DNA of 49,711 nucleotides from Acidobacteriota bacterium (GCA_019244045.1 JAFATF010000159.1:1-49711); one strand, 5' to 3'. Counted from the stretch's first letter, positions 1 to 8,534 are shown. Translations and numbers: made by a program. The notes: generated from the letters alone by a model not told the origin.

Positions 1-2
1 TG

Positions 3-155
3 GGGCTCAGTGGGCGTTCCAAAGCGCCCAACGAACCATTCCTGGACCAGAGGGTGCGCCCATTCGAGTGCCGGTACTGTGGAAAGTTGGCTGACGGGAG
101 ACATCTAGTCTTATTTTATCGGAAAGGTCCAGTTTCGCAAACCTTTCGCCCTTAA
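3..155 (+). CDS. possible C-terminal end of an unknown protein
   Basis: A reading frame is open from the window edge to a TAA at 153-155, about 50 codons. It contains a Cys-x2-Cys pair (CRYCGK) in a basic context and otherwise matches no family I recognise. Fifty open codons can arise by chance in GC-rich DNA, so this is a weak call. Sequence left of the window would settle it. Confidence 0.2.
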   Translation, partial: GLSGRSKAPNEPFLDQRVRPFECRYCGKLADGRHLVLFYRKGPVSQTFRP

Positions 156-242
156 AGTACAGCGGTCAGCCGGCTAAGAGATTAGAAACACAGTCTCCTA
201 CTTGCGGCACGGTTGAACCCTTCTCGTAGATTGCTGAAAACA

Positions 243-340
243 GGCGAGCAGACGAGAAGTGAGAGCACACGAGAAGTGAGAGCCGAGGAAGAGAGAACAG
301 ACGAAGAGAGAGCAGACGACAAGTAAAAGCAGACGAGAAG
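243..340. repeat. six-copy degenerate tandem repeat, 15-17 bp unit
   Basis: Six consecutive units lie at 243-259, 260-276, 277-291, 292-306, 307-323 and 324-340. The plus-strand consensus is TGAGAGCAGACGAGAAG. Two units are shortened to 15 bp and all differ slightly. The array is purine-rich on the plus strand, so a transcript running on from the leftward tRNA gene would be CU-rich here. It overlaps no convincing gene. Confidence 0.75.
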
Positions 341-344
341 AGGT

Positions 345-360
345 CCAAATAAAAATTTGG
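345..360 (-). terminator. palindrome overlapping the tRNA 3' end, possible weak terminator
   Basis: CCAAAT-AAAA-ATTTGG is a perfect 6-bp inverted repeat with a 4-nt loop. On the minus strand its first arm starts with the CCA tail of the tRNA, followed by a run of U. The stem is AU-rich and weak, so whether it terminates transcription is inference. It could instead affect 3' processing. Confidence 0.4.
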
Positions 361-434
361 TGGCGGCGGTTGGACTCGAACCAACGACCTACGGATTATG
401 AGACCGTCGCTCTAACCACCTGAGCTACACCGCC
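358..434 (-). tRNA. tRNA-Met (anticodon CAT)
   Basis: A 77-nt cloverleaf can be drawn by hand on the minus strand. The acceptor stem is GGCGGTG paired with CGCCGCC, with A73 and an encoded CCA. The T arm is GTTGG-TTCGAGT-CCAAC. The anticodon loop is CTCATAA, giving CAT. It is not initiator-like, because the first acceptor pair is G-C. A CAT anticodon could also belong to tRNA-Ile2, whose C34 is modified to lysidine; I prefer elongator Met without certainty. Confidence 0.93.
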
Positions 435-515
435 ATCGGGCGACGAAAAGGAATCAAAAACCACTTTCGTGGGAAAGGCCAAACAACTAACGGGCTGCTT
501 CCGCCCAGGGTTTCG

Positions 516-544
516 ATTCTAAGGGGCACCATCGGGGGTGTCAA
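516..544 (-). promoter_or_regulatory. sigma70-type promoter of the tRNA-Met gene
   Basis: On the minus strand TTGACA (539-544) and TAGAAT (516-521) are separated by exactly 17 bp. That gives a perfect -35 and a five-of-six -10. Predicted initiation is near 509, about 75 nt before the mature tRNA 5' end, so the leader must be removed by RNase P. Confidence 0.75.
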
Positions 545-620
545 ACACAGCACCTGCAAGTGGTTCAAACCTAAACTCCTGCGCTTGAAACCAGCCCGTG
601 AAAATCTGACACTAATAATT

Positions 621-1352
621 ATGAGAGTTATCGGGATTATCCCCGCACGTCTCGCTTCGACACGGTTGCCCCGCAAAATGCTGCGGCTGATCAACGGTGA
701 GCCGCTGCTCGGGATCGTGCAGGATGCGGTTCGAAGGTCCCCGCTTTTAGATGAAGTGATCATAGCCACCGACTCGGAGGAGATCATGAATCTCTGCCGC
801 ATGCACGGATGGAAGGCGCGCATGACCTCCGCGCGCCACCGCAACGGCACCGAGCGAGTTCACGAGATCGCACAATCAATCGCTGCCGATGTCTACGTCT
901 GCATTCAAGGAGATGAACCACTGACGCGGCCTGAGCATATTCAGGCTTTGTTGGAGCTGATGAATGATGAGGTCGTTCAGGTGGGGACTCTGAAGGTTGT
1001 CGCCGGGCAGAGTGATCTCGATAGCCCGCACACAGTTAAAGTCGTGACCGATTGCGCAGGACGCGCCCTTTATTTCTCACGCGCCACCATTCCTTTCGAC
1101 CGCGATCACACGCAAGCAGCCGTGTACTACAAACACCTGGGCTTTTATGCTTACCGCCAGGCGGCCCTCGCTCGCTTTGTTTCCTGGCCCGAGTCGGAAC
1201 TGGAGCGAATCGAACGTCTCGAGCAACTCCGATTTCTGGAGAACGGGGTTCCAATTTACGTGGCAGAAACCCGCTTTGATACGATCGGCGTGGATACGGA
1301 AGAAGATGTCGGCAAAGTTGAGGCAATCCTCAGGCGCCGGCTGTCGACGTGA
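621..1352 (+). CDS. kdsB: 3-deoxy-manno-octulosonate cytidylyltransferase (CMP-KDO synthetase)
   Basis: Activates KDO with CTP to CMP-KDO in the cytosol, the step before KDO transfer to lipid A in LPS assembly. The 243-residue length is normal for KdsB. The N-terminal nucleotide-binding motif PARLASTRLPRK (about residues 8-19) and the internal GDEPL metal/nucleotide segment are visible. I chose the ATG at 621 because family members start with M-x-VIIPARL. An upstream in-frame TTG at 585 would add 12 unconserved residues. No strong ribosome site precedes it. The gene is divergent from tRNA-Met and convergent with the M48 protease gene. Together with lpxC in this window it implies an LPS-bearing outer membrane. 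Confidence 0.95.
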   Translation: MRVIGIIPARLASTRLPRKMLRLINGEPLLGIVQDAVRRSPLLDEVIIATDSEEIMNLCRMHGWKARMTSARHRNGTERVHEIAQSIAADVYVCIQGDEPLTRPEHIQALLELMNDEVVQVGTLKVVAGQSDLDSPHTVKVVTDCAGRALYFSRATIPFDRDHTQAAVYYKHLGFYAYRQAALARFVSWPESELERIERLEQLRFLENGVPIYVAETRFDTIGVDTEEDVGKVEAILRRRLST

Positions 1353-1447
1353 CTGCCTTAAGGGCCCACCCCGCGTTGGTCCTGCTTGGCAGCATAAAGG
1401 CGATTTGCGCTCCCGCACAGAACTCTATCCAGCGTGAGCGACTCCCT

Positions 1448-2599
1448 TCAGCCGCGCCAGGCTTCGGCCGCCGCCACTCGTTTCGTGATCGCCGGATGCG
1501 AATGAAAAATCCATTCCACCCACCTCGAGGGTGCCCGCTCAGCCAGATTCTGGTCGGCCAGCTTATTCATGGATGAGATGAACGGGGCCACGCTGCTGAT
1601 TGAGCGGAAGCAATAACGATCCGCCTGACGCTCATTGAAACGGGAATAAGCGTTGAGCACCGGCATGAGGATGAAGGAGAGCAGGGTTGAAACCAGAACC
1701 AGCAGCGGCAAATTGGCGAAATCTGACAAAGTCTCGAACATATGCCGCTGCTCCACCGCATAGCGTAGAACCAGATTTGCTGCCCAAAAACCCACGAATG
1801 TGATGGCCATCTGCACCGCGATACTCTTAGGAATGTGCTTATGGACGTGGTGTCCGAGTTCATGGGCAAGTACGGCTTCAATTTCATCGTCCGAGTAGTT
1901 GTTCAGTAGGGTATCGGCGAGAATGATGCGGCGGGTGGCTCCTAATCCGGTTAGTGCAGCATTGGCTTTTTTGCTTTTTTCCGACAGCTTCCATTCGTAG
2001 ACGCCGCGCACCCGCGTACCGGCGCGTTCACTTAAACGAACCAGCCGATCCTTCAGTTCCTCGCGCTCCAGCGGTTCGAATTTGTAGAACAAAGGCAAAA
2101 AAACAATGGGGGCCAGCTGGGCAAAGAATATGAACAGAGTCATAAAGATTGCCCAAACAATCAACCACCAGTGCTGCGGCCTTTGCCGAATGGTGAAGTA
2201 AAGGACTTCGACCAGGATCGTCGCCAGCACCAGCCCCAACAGCCACCCCTTCAACTCGTCCCACAACCAGGAGCCCAACCTCTGGTTGGAAAGATCATAA
2301 CGGTGCTCCAGGCGGAATCCGTAATAATCCAGCCCGGCACCGAGCAGCTTGCTGAGGAGCAGCAACATGCCAACATACAGGAAAACGGCAAGTGAGTACG
2401 ACTGGCCGGCAGCCCGATAGGCCAGATCACGAAGGGTGCCGGTCCATCCCGTCACCAGCAGCACGACGAGCATGATCACGCCCAAGGCAAAGTCGGCCAG
2501 CGTGAGGCAGCGGCGAATTCGATTGTACCGCCTGGCTTCCGGCGTATCAGGAGGAACGCCCGCTGTACTTGCCAATAACATTATGATTGAGATTATCAC
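1448..2599 (-). CDS. M48 family membrane metalloprotease (Ste24-like)
   Basis: Predicted zinc endopeptidase of the inner membrane, related to Ste24/CAAX-prenyl protease. Such enzymes in bacteria mostly serve membrane-protein quality control, since bacterial proteins are not prenylated. The HELGH zinc motif lies at residues 246-250 and a downstream NExxAD segment (Glu323) supplies the third ligand. Several hydrophobic segments surround it, at about 35-52, 70-90, 115-135, 145-170, 258-275 and 295-315. The first start is a GTG at 2599. An ATG six codons later (2581) with an AGG upstream is equally plausible. It is the last gene of the leftward cluster, 87 bp after the phosphohexomutase, with which it has no obvious functional link. 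Confidence 0.88.
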   Translation of the reverse strand: MIISIIMLLASTAGVPPDTPEARRYNRIRRCLTLADFALGVIMLVVLLVTGWTGTLRDLAYRAAGQSYSLAVFLYVGMLLLLSKLLGAGLDYYGFRLEHRYDLSNQRLGSWLWDELKGWLLGLVLATILVEVLYFTIRQRPQHWWLIVWAIFMTLFIFFAQLAPIVFLPLFYKFEPLEREELKDRLVRLSERAGTRVRGVYEWKLSEKSKKANAALTGLGATRRIILADTLLNNYSDDEIEAVLAHELGHHVHKHIPKSIAVQMAITFVGFWAANLVLRYAVEQRHMFETLSDFANLPLLVLVSTLLSFILMPVLNAYSRFNERQADRYCFRSISSVAPFISSMNKLADQNLAERAPSRWVEWIFHSHPAITKRVAAAEAWRG

Positions 2600-2686
2600 C
2601 CTGCGGCCGCGACCCAGAAAAGGGTACGGAGAGCCGTGAATCTTCAGACTAACGTTTGCCCGGAAAAGATTACAGCCTGACCGGTC

Positions 2687-4105
2687 TTAGCCGCTCCGGT
2701 TCACGAACCGCTCGCCACTGGCCAAGATCTCCCGCGTCAATTCCGGGGATGCGGCTTCGGCGTACAAGCGCAGGAGTGGCTCGGTTCCAGAAGCGCGGAA
2801 CAGAATCCATGGTTCAGCCCCATTGCCGTTGGTCGGCGCGTCCAGGAAGAACTTGACTCCATCCAACCCTTCCTTCTTGATCACTTTATATTTCCCCAGT
2901 CTAGTGGTTCGCTCAGCCCGCGCACGCTCGATGGCATCTTGTTTGACGTCTTCGGCAATATGCAGGTCGCTGCGGCCGTAGTAATGCGCTCCGTACTTGC
3001 GCTGCAGATCAGCCACCAGCTGCCCCAAGGGCTTGCGCTCTTCGGCCATGACGTTGGCCAGGAGCAGGCAATTGAGAAGTCCGTCTCTTTCCGGAAGATA
3101 GCGCGAATAGCCAATCCCGCCCGATTCTTCGCCGCCGATCAGAATTTCGCGTTCCATCATCAGATCCACGATGTGTTTGAAGCCGATGGAGCATTCGTTG
3201 AGCCTGCGACCGTGGTGCGCGGCGATGCGATCCAGCATGCGCGTGGTGTTGAACGCTCGCACTACTTCCCCCGGCCAGTTCTTGCGTGTAAGCAACCATT
3301 CGAGCAGGATGGAGAAAATCTTATGGGAGTCGACGAAGGTACCGTCTTCGGCGACTGCGCCGATGCGATCGGCATCCCCATCGGTGGCCAGCCCGGCGTG
3401 ACAGTTTTCCTTCACCACGGTTTCCTGGAGCTTGGCAAGGTGCGGTTCAATCGGCTCGGGATTGATCCCCGGAAACAGCGGGTTCAACTCTTGCCGGATG
3501 GGGACGTGAGCGATACCGTGATCGGAGAAAATCTTTGTCAAGACGCCGCGCCCGGACCCGTGCATGGAATCGACCACGAAGCGGAACTTGGCCTGGCTGA
3601 TTAGGGCGAGATCGGCGAATTTTGAGATGGCGTCGATATAGGCAGGCTTAAGATCGACTTCCTCAATGACCCCGTTGCGGCCGTTGGGCATGGCTCCGGC
3701 ACGGACCTGGTCCTCGATGATTTTCATGATGGCGGGGGTTGCCGATCCGCCGAACTTGCCCTTGAATTTCACCCCATTCCAGTTCCACGGATTGTGACTG
3801 GAAGTGACGACGACTCCACCGGCGGCGCCCAGATTTTTTACCGCATAGGAGATGGCCGGCGTGGGTGTGTAGTCGCTGGTGAGCTTCACCGGAATGCCCG
3901 CGCCAGCGATGACCTGCGCGGCGACTCGGGCCGCATGTTGCGAAGCAAACCGGGTATCGTAGCCCACGATCAGTCCGCGTCGCGGATCTTCATGGGTGAG
4001 CACATAGGCAGCAATCGCGCCCGCAACCCGGCGCACGTTATCAAATGTAAAATCATCGGCGATGACACCGCGCCAACCGTCGGTGCCAAATTTAATTTCC
4101 GCCAT
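2687..4105 (-). CDS. alpha-D-phosphohexomutase (phosphomannomutase/phosphoglucomutase)
   Basis: Interconverts hexose 6-phosphate and hexose 1-phosphate. All four family signatures are present in order: the catalytic phosphoserine loop TSSHNPWNWNG, the metal loop DGDADRIG, the sugar-specificity loop GGEESGGIGY and the phosphate-binding RASGTEP near the C-terminus. The 472-residue length is normal. ATG 4105 is chosen because AGGA lies 5 bp before it; a start 15 bp upstream lacks this. Motifs cannot separate mannose from glucose specificity. Lying directly downstream of manC and manA, it probably makes mannose-1-phosphate for GDP-mannose, though dual function is common. Confidence 0.93.
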   Translation of the reverse strand: MAEIKFGTDGWRGVIADDFTFDNVRRVAGAIAAYVLTHEDPRRGLIVGYDTRFASQHAARVAAQVIAGAGIPVKLTSDYTPTPAISYAVKNLGAAGGVVVTSSHNPWNWNGVKFKGKFGGSATPAIMKIIEDQVRAGAMPNGRNGVIEEVDLKPAYIDAISKFADLALISQAKFRFVVDSMHGSGRGVLTKIFSDHGIAHVPIRQELNPLFPGINPEPIEPHLAKLQETVVKENCHAGLATDGDADRIGAVAEDGTFVDSHKIFSILLEWLLTRKNWPGEVVRAFNTTRMLDRIAAHHGRRLNECSIGFKHIVDLMMEREILIGGEESGGIGYSRYLPERDGLLNCLLLANVMAEERKPLGQLVADLQRKYGAHYYGRSDLHIAEDVKQDAIERARAERTTRLGKYKVIKKEGLDGVKFFLDAPTNGNGAEPWILFRASGTEPLLRLYAEAASPELTREILASGERFVNRSG

Positions 4106-4257
4106 CGCTTTCCTGTCCATCTTCGCGGTGATTGGATGCCACGAGCAACACGCGTGTTTGCTGCAGGACTGGCCGGGGCAGCGAGTTTGGCCGCCCGATC
4201 AGCATTTCTAGCCTAACTTCGATAGCGAGAGCAGACCTGGATGCTGACGGCTCCTCC

Positions 4258-5361
4258 TTACACCAGCCTCGACATCTTCTTCTCGTCCAGGTATTGCACC
4301 ACCTTACCCACATCCTGCGACCGTTCGCGCGTGGTGACGAGAAGCGCATCGTCGGTTTCAACCACTACGATATTGCTGACGCCGACGGTGGCAACAAACT
4401 TTCCTGGCGCATGCACGTAATTTCCCGTGGCATTCAGAACGAAGCTGCCCCGAGCGAAAAGCAAGTTTCGATCCGCGGCTTTGAGCTTGTTCGCTTGGTG
4501 CTCATGAAGAGCGGTCCAGGATCCCAGATCATTCCACCCGAAATCGCTGGGAATGCAGTAAATCTTCGATTTCCTCTCGCCTTTGCCCGAACGCGGCTCG
4601 AGGACGGCATAGTCGACGCTAATGTTTTCGCACTTAGGATACAGCTTGCGGAAGGTGGCCTGGAACTTAGTAGTTCCAAAGGACTGGGCAATTTTTTCTA
4701 ACCAAGGCGCGGTCTTGGGCAAATGCTCGCGAATGGCATCGGCGACGGTGCGCGCCCGCCAGAGAAACATACCGCTGTTCCAGAAGTAGTTACCCGCCCG
4801 AAGAAACTCCACCGCGCGTTCATGCTCAGGTTTTTCCGTGAAGCGGCGAACGCGCCAGGCCTGTTCATCAAACCGCCCTGCCGCCTCAATGTAACCGTAG
4901 CCGGTTTCGGGGCGGGTCGGACGTATTCCGAGTACTACAATGTTATCAGCAGCGGCGGCGAGGCCGAGGCCATGTGCCAACACTTCGTGATAACGCTTCA
5001 CGTCGGCAATGACATGATCGCAGGGAAAGAGGCCGAGAATTGCTTGCGGATCCTGTTTCAGCAGCAGGCAGGCAGCGAGGCCGATTGCCGGGGCGGTATT
5101 CCGGCCAGCGGGTTCAGCCAAGATCTGCTGCCTTGGCACTTTGGGCAGCTGGCGGACGATTTCAGCACGCAAGTCATGGTTTGTGATCACCCAGAAATGG
5201 CTGGAGGGGGCGAGCGGCAATAGGCGCTCGACGGTCTGCTGAATCATAGTTTTCTTGCCATCGAGTGCGAGGAGTTGCTTGGCGCGGCGTTTTCGGCTGA
5301 GTGGCCAAAAACGAGTTCCCCGGCCGCCGGCAAGGATTATGGGATAAAAGTTGTTAGCCAC
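4258..5361 (-). CDS. manC: mannose-1-phosphate guanylyltransferase
   Basis: Joins GTP and mannose-1-phosphate to GDP-mannose, the donor for mannosylated glycans and precursor of other GDP-sugars. The N-terminal pyrophosphorylase motif GGRGTRFWPLSR is at residues 12-23, and the FTEKPE segment and the FWNSGMFLWRA segment follow. At 367 residues it is the short single-domain type without the fused C-terminal isomerase of bifunctional ManC/AlgA. This fits the separate manA next door. It sits between manA and the phosphohexomutase, all leftward. A terminator-like hairpin upstream suggests that some transcripts stop before manC. Confidence 0.93.
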   Translation of the reverse strand: MANNFYPIILAGGRGTRFWPLSRKRRAKQLLALDGKKTMIQQTVERLLPLAPSSHFWVITNHDLRAEIVRQLPKVPRQQILAEPAGRNTAPAIGLAACLLLKQDPQAILGLFPCDHVIADVKRYHEVLAHGLGLAAAADNIVVLGIRPTRPETGYGYIEAAGRFDEQAWRVRRFTEKPEHERAVEFLRAGNYFWNSGMFLWRARTVADAIREHLPKTAPWLEKIAQSFGTTKFQATFRKLYPKCENISVDYAVLEPRSGKGERKSKIYCIPSDFGWNDLGSWTALHEHQANKLKAADRNLLFARGSFVLNATGNYVHAPGKFVATVGVSNIVVVETDDALLVTTRERSQDVGKVVQYLDEKKMSRLV

Positions 5362-5384
5362 GGGTTTTCAGCGATGGTCGCATC

Positions 5385-5413
5385 AAAAAAGCCGATTCCC
5401 TCCCTTTCGGCTT
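5385..5413 (-). terminator. rho-independent terminator between manA and manC
   Basis: Reading leftward, AAGCCGA (5407-5413) and TCGGCTT (5389-5395) form a 7-bp stem with an 11-nt purine loop. The distal arm runs directly into a T stretch (A5385-A5390 on the plus strand). This is a classical intrinsic terminator shape. It implies that manC and the phosphohexomutase have their own promoter or depend on read-through. Confidence 0.6.
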
Positions 5414-5456
5414 CGCTCAGGGCGGGGCGGAGATCACAAGCGCACGCCCGAAACAA

Positions 5457-6464
5457 CTACATAGTTGTCTTCGGCTCGCACAGTGGCTTGCCCGGCACGT
5501 GCGCCATCATGAACTCGATCTGGCGCTGCGGCTGCACCTCAAAATTCCAGGTGGCGGCGGGGACTACGACAGCATCCCCTTTGCCGAAAGAAACCGGCGC
5601 GGCTCCGTGCGCCTCGATCACTCCACCGCCCTCTAAGCCGACCAGGATTCTTACCGATCGCGTGCCCGACTCGTCGGCAGTCGCAAAGGTTTGAGGCGCC
5701 CGCAAGACGAATTTCTCGACTACGAAATAGGGAGCGGCGACAAGCTCTTCCCGGCTAAATCCGTTGCCGCTCGCCTCAGGCATGGGGCGCACCACTTTGC
5801 CGGAGCCAACAACCTCTTTTACGGCTGCCATGCCTTCCTTCAGGTGCAGCTCCCGGGGGCGCCCGTAGTCATACAAGCGGTACGTAGTATCTGACTGCTG
5901 CTGAGTCTCGACCAGCACCGAGCCGGGCCCCAGAGTGTGCACCGTACCTCCTGCCACGTAGATCAGATCACCCTTCTGAATGTTCACCCAGTTCAACAGG
6001 CCTTCGGCTAGGTGCTCCTCGATTGCCTGCTGCAATTCTTGGCAGGTCACTCCTGGCTTCAAGCCGAGGGCAACCTGCGCTCCCGGCTTTGCGTCGGCAA
6101 CATACCAGCATTCGGTCTTCCCCCACGGCTGCCCCGCGCGCTGAGCGCACTCATCATCCGGGTGCACTTGGACCGAAAGCTTCTCGTGAGGAAACAAAAA
6201 CTTTAGTAATAGGGGAAAACGCTTGGGATCACGGGCCGCCTCGCCTACCAGCTCGGGGCCAAACTCTCGACTTAGGGTGGAGAGCGTCCGGCCGCAAAGT
6301 GCCCCATTGGCTACCCGACACTCATCGCCCGTCAACCATGATTCGCCAATCTTTTCAGTGAATTTCCTCTCCGGGTAAATGGGGGATAGATCCGTCGTCC
6401 CCCATGGCCGGGGGTCAAAGAGGGGAGACATTAGGAATGGATACAGCTCGCTCATGCGGGTCAT
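5457..6464 (-). CDS. manA: mannose-6-phosphate isomerase, class I
   Basis: Zinc-dependent cupin isomerase converting fructose-6-phosphate to mannose-6-phosphate, the entry step to GDP-mannose. Visible family features are the zinc segment QVHPDD, the following KTECWY and the downstream GTVHTLGPG loop. The 335-residue length fits the compact class I type. The start at 6464 has a weak GAGAG before it; an alternative ATG lies three codons inside (6455). Its product is the substrate of the phosphohexomutase encoded two genes on, so manA, mutase and manC form a complete three-step route. Confidence 0.93.
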   Translation of the reverse strand: MTRMSELYPFLMSPLFDPRPWGTTDLSPIYPERKFTEKIGESWLTGDECRVANGALCGRTLSTLSREFGPELVGEAARDPKRFPLLLKFLFPHEKLSVQVHPDDECAQRAGQPWGKTECWYVADAKPGAQVALGLKPGVTCQELQQAIEEHLAEGLLNWVNIQKGDLIYVAGGTVHTLGPGSVLVETQQQSDTTYRLYDYGRPRELHLKEGMAAVKEVVGSGKVVRPMPEASGNGFSREELVAAPYFVVEKFVLRAPQTFATADESGTRSVRILVGLEGGGVIEAHGAAPVSFGKGDAVVVPAATWNFEVQPQRQIEFMMAHVPGKPLCEPKTTM

Positions 6465-6614
6465 CGGCGTTGCTCTCGGGCCACAACACCGGGCACCAGT
6501 TCTGACTTGGGGTTAGAAGCGTCCGAGCAGCGAGAGGCTGCCTCAGAGGCGTTGGGCGGCGAAAGAGGATCGCGGGGAGGGCGCCGAAAGCTATGATCGG
6601 CCATCGCCGGCAGG

Positions 6615-7817
6615 TCACGAGGAAGCGAAGAATCTACGCATCCGCTCGAGGCCACGGTCGAGTTCCCCAAGCGAGCTTGCGTAGGAAATGCGGATATGGT
6701 CTCGAGTGCCGAAGCCTTCGCCGGGTACAGTAGCGACGTGAGCTTCACGAAGCAACCTACCCGCCACCTCGGCCGCCGAATTCTGTCCTGCCCTTCCGAA
6801 GAAAGAGGATACGTTCGGGTAGGCATAAAAGGCCCCCTGGGGCAACGTACAGCGCATACCCGGGATCGACCGCAACCCCTTTACCAGGTGGTCGCGCAAG
6901 CCGATGTACTCCCGCCGCATCTGCTCGATTGGCTCCTGCGGGCCTTGCAGGGCGGCCAGCGCCGCTTTCTGCACGATGGAAGTAGGATTGGAGGTTGACT
7001 GGCTTTGTAGCTTATGCATGGCGGCGATCACCGGTGCCGGCGCCAGGGCGAATCCCAGGCGCCAACCGGTCATGGCATAGGTTTTCGAAAACGAGCCCAC
7101 CACGACGATTCGCTCTCTGGGCTCGCGCAACGAGCCTACAGAAAACCGTTTGCCCGAATAGTTCAGGTACACGTAGCACTCGTCGGAGATCACCCAGATG
7201 CCGCGCTCAGCGGCGAATTTTACAATCGCAGTCATATCTTGCGGGTTCATGACCGCGCCCGATGGATTCGACGGCGAATTAAGAATGATCAGCTTGGTGC
7301 GCTTGGTGACCGCGCGCTCGACCATCTCCGGGGTCAGGCGAAAGTTTTCTGTCTCGTCGGTTTCGACCAGGACGGGCTGACCCCCGGCATAGCGGATGAT
7401 GTCCCTGAAAGAGACCCAATAGGGCACCGGCAGGATCACCTCGTCGTCGTGATCCACCAGTACGTTGATGACATTGAACAGGACGTGCTTGCCCCCGACC
7501 GAAGCCATGACTTCCTCGCGCCGGTAATCGGAGTTGAAGTCGGCAGCATGGCGCTCTACGATGGCGTCGCGCAACTCCGCGGTGCCCCCCACCGCCGTGT
7601 ACTTGGTGAAATTTGCCTGGATGGCCGCGATGGCCGCATCCTTGATATGTTGCGGCGTGGCAAAGTGTGGCTCACCGGCGCCGAAGTCGACCACATCAAT
7701 GCCCTGGCTGCGCAATTTGTCGGCCTCGGCGACCACCGCCATGGTGGCGGATGCCTCAATGCGGTTGATTCGTTCCGTCAGCTTCAAGGTGAAGGCCGGC
7801 TCGGTCGCTACATTCAT
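6615..7817 (-). CDS. PLP-dependent class I aminotransferase (aspartate aminotransferase type)
   Basis: Fold-type I aminotransferase, probably aspartate/2-oxoglutarate. The PLP lysine is Lys245 in SFSKTYAMTGWRLG. The NSPSNPSG segment (180-187) and Asp212 in SDECY contact the cofactor, and the C-terminal RISY arginine binds the substrate carboxylate. The 400-residue length matches the AspC/Igamma group. Its ATG overlaps the coaD stop in an ATGA arrangement, a strong sign of translational coupling. Substrate range (aspartate, aromatic or prephenate) cannot be decided from sequence alone. Confidence 0.92.
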   Translation of the reverse strand: MNVATEPAFTLKLTERINRIEASATMAVVAEADKLRSQGIDVVDFGAGEPHFATPQHIKDAAIAAIQANFTKYTAVGGTAELRDAIVERHAADFNSDYRREEVMASVGGKHVLFNVINVLVDHDDEVILPVPYWVSFRDIIRYAGGQPVLVETDETENFRLTPEMVERAVTKRTKLIILNSPSNPSGAVMNPQDMTAIVKFAAERGIWVISDECYVYLNYSGKRFSVGSLREPRERIVVVGSFSKTYAMTGWRLGFALAPAPVIAAMHKLQSQSTSNPTSIVQKAALAALQGPQEPIEQMRREYIGLRDHLVKGLRSIPGMRCTLPQGAFYAYPNVSSFFGRAGQNSAAEVAGRLLREAHVATVPGEGFGTRDHIRISYASSLGELDRGLERMRRFFASS

Positions 7818-8353
7818 TGCTTTTTTGTCCTCGATTTTCTGAATACGGCCAAATTTGCGTATTTGGGCGCGGGATCCATTTTTTCTCGCAACCTGCGCTC
7901 GACCAGCTCGGGCACCAGGCCGCGAATGTTGCCGCCTAATTGCGCAATTTCGCGAACCAGACGTGAACTCAGGTAAGAATACGCTTCGGCCGGCATCATA
8001 AAAACGGTTTCCAAGTGCGGGGCGAGTTTCCGGTTCATCAGGGCCATCTGCAATTCGTATTCATAATCGCTGATGGCCCGAATACCACGCAGCACCGCCG
8101 AGGCCTTCATGCCGATGGCATAGTCGACCATGAGGCCGCCGAAGGTATCCACCTGTACATTGTCCCAGCGTTCGGTCATCGCCGCCATCATCTGTTTGCG
8201 TTCCGCCAAGCTAAATAATGATTGCTTTTCCGGGTTGCGGAGGATGGCAACGATGAGCTCATCAAAAATCTTGCTGCCGCGCTCAATTAGATCGAGATGA
8301 CCGTTCGTCAGAGGATCAAACGAGCCCGGGTAGATGGCTATGACTTTTTTCAA
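7814..8353 (-). CDS. coaD: pantetheine-phosphate adenylyltransferase
   Basis: Fourth step of coenzyme A synthesis: transfers AMP from ATP to 4'-phosphopantetheine. The nucleotidyltransferase motif TNGH is at residues 16-19 after GSFDPL. The C-terminal SSRLVRE segment, typical of CoaD, is also present. At 179 residues it is slightly longer than the usual 160, through a basic C-terminal tail. It overlaps the downstream aminotransferase gene by 4 bp. The usual partner gene rsmD is not upstream; recA is, behind a palindromic spacer. Confidence 0.96.
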   Translation of the reverse strand: MKKVIAIYPGSFDPLTNGHLDLIERGSKIFDELIVAILRNPEKQSLFSLAERKQMMAAMTERWDNVQVDTFGGLMVDYAIGMKASAVLRGIRAISDYEYELQMALMNRKLAPHLETVFMMPAEAYSYLSSRLVREIAQLGGNIRGLVPELVERRLREKMDPAPKYANLAVFRKSRTKKQ

Positions 8354-8369
8354 TCGGCCTCGCGCCGCG

Positions 8370-8525
8370 GTGGGAAGTGAGCCACGATTCTATGCGGCGG
8401 GAAATGGGATTGGCAAATTCACCGGTCGCTGATGTTCGGAACGTCGCCCGGCTATAAAACAGCGGCGAACTCCTAGCGACCGCCGTCGAGGCCGCGGGGC
8501 TCACGATGATCATCTCGCTTCCCAC
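8370..8525. repeat. long imperfect inverted repeat filling the recA-coaD gap
   Basis: Nested complementary arms span almost the entire spacer. GTGGGAAGTGAG (8370-8381) pairs with CTCGCTTCCCAC (8514-8525), with one mismatch or wobble. CGGCGG (8395-8400) pairs with CCGCCG (8480-8485). GGTCGCT (8424-8430) pairs with AGCGACC (8475-8481). GTTCG (8434-8438) pairs with CGAAC (8466-8470). GTGAGCC (8377-8383) can alternatively pair with GGCTCAC (8498-8504). The middle arms overlap by two bases, so two conformations are possible. No gene is convincing here. Confidence 0.6.
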
Positions 8526-8534
8526 AAGTTGAAA

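Noticed and set aside
243-340. CRISPR array
   Set aside because: Units are contiguous, 15-17 bp and degenerate, with no unique spacers; no cas gene is in the window.
2939-3604. 221-codon plus-strand frame
   Set aside because: Antisense to the phosphohexomutase gene, whose family motifs are intact; the frame has no motif of its own.
7014-7976. 320-codon plus-strand frame
   Set aside because: Antisense to the aminotransferase and coaD genes; it arises from codon bias on the opposite strand.
8316-8525. 69-codon minus-strand frame between recA and coaD
   Set aside because: Explained by the long palindrome; no similarity to RsmD, which often precedes coaD, and no other motif.
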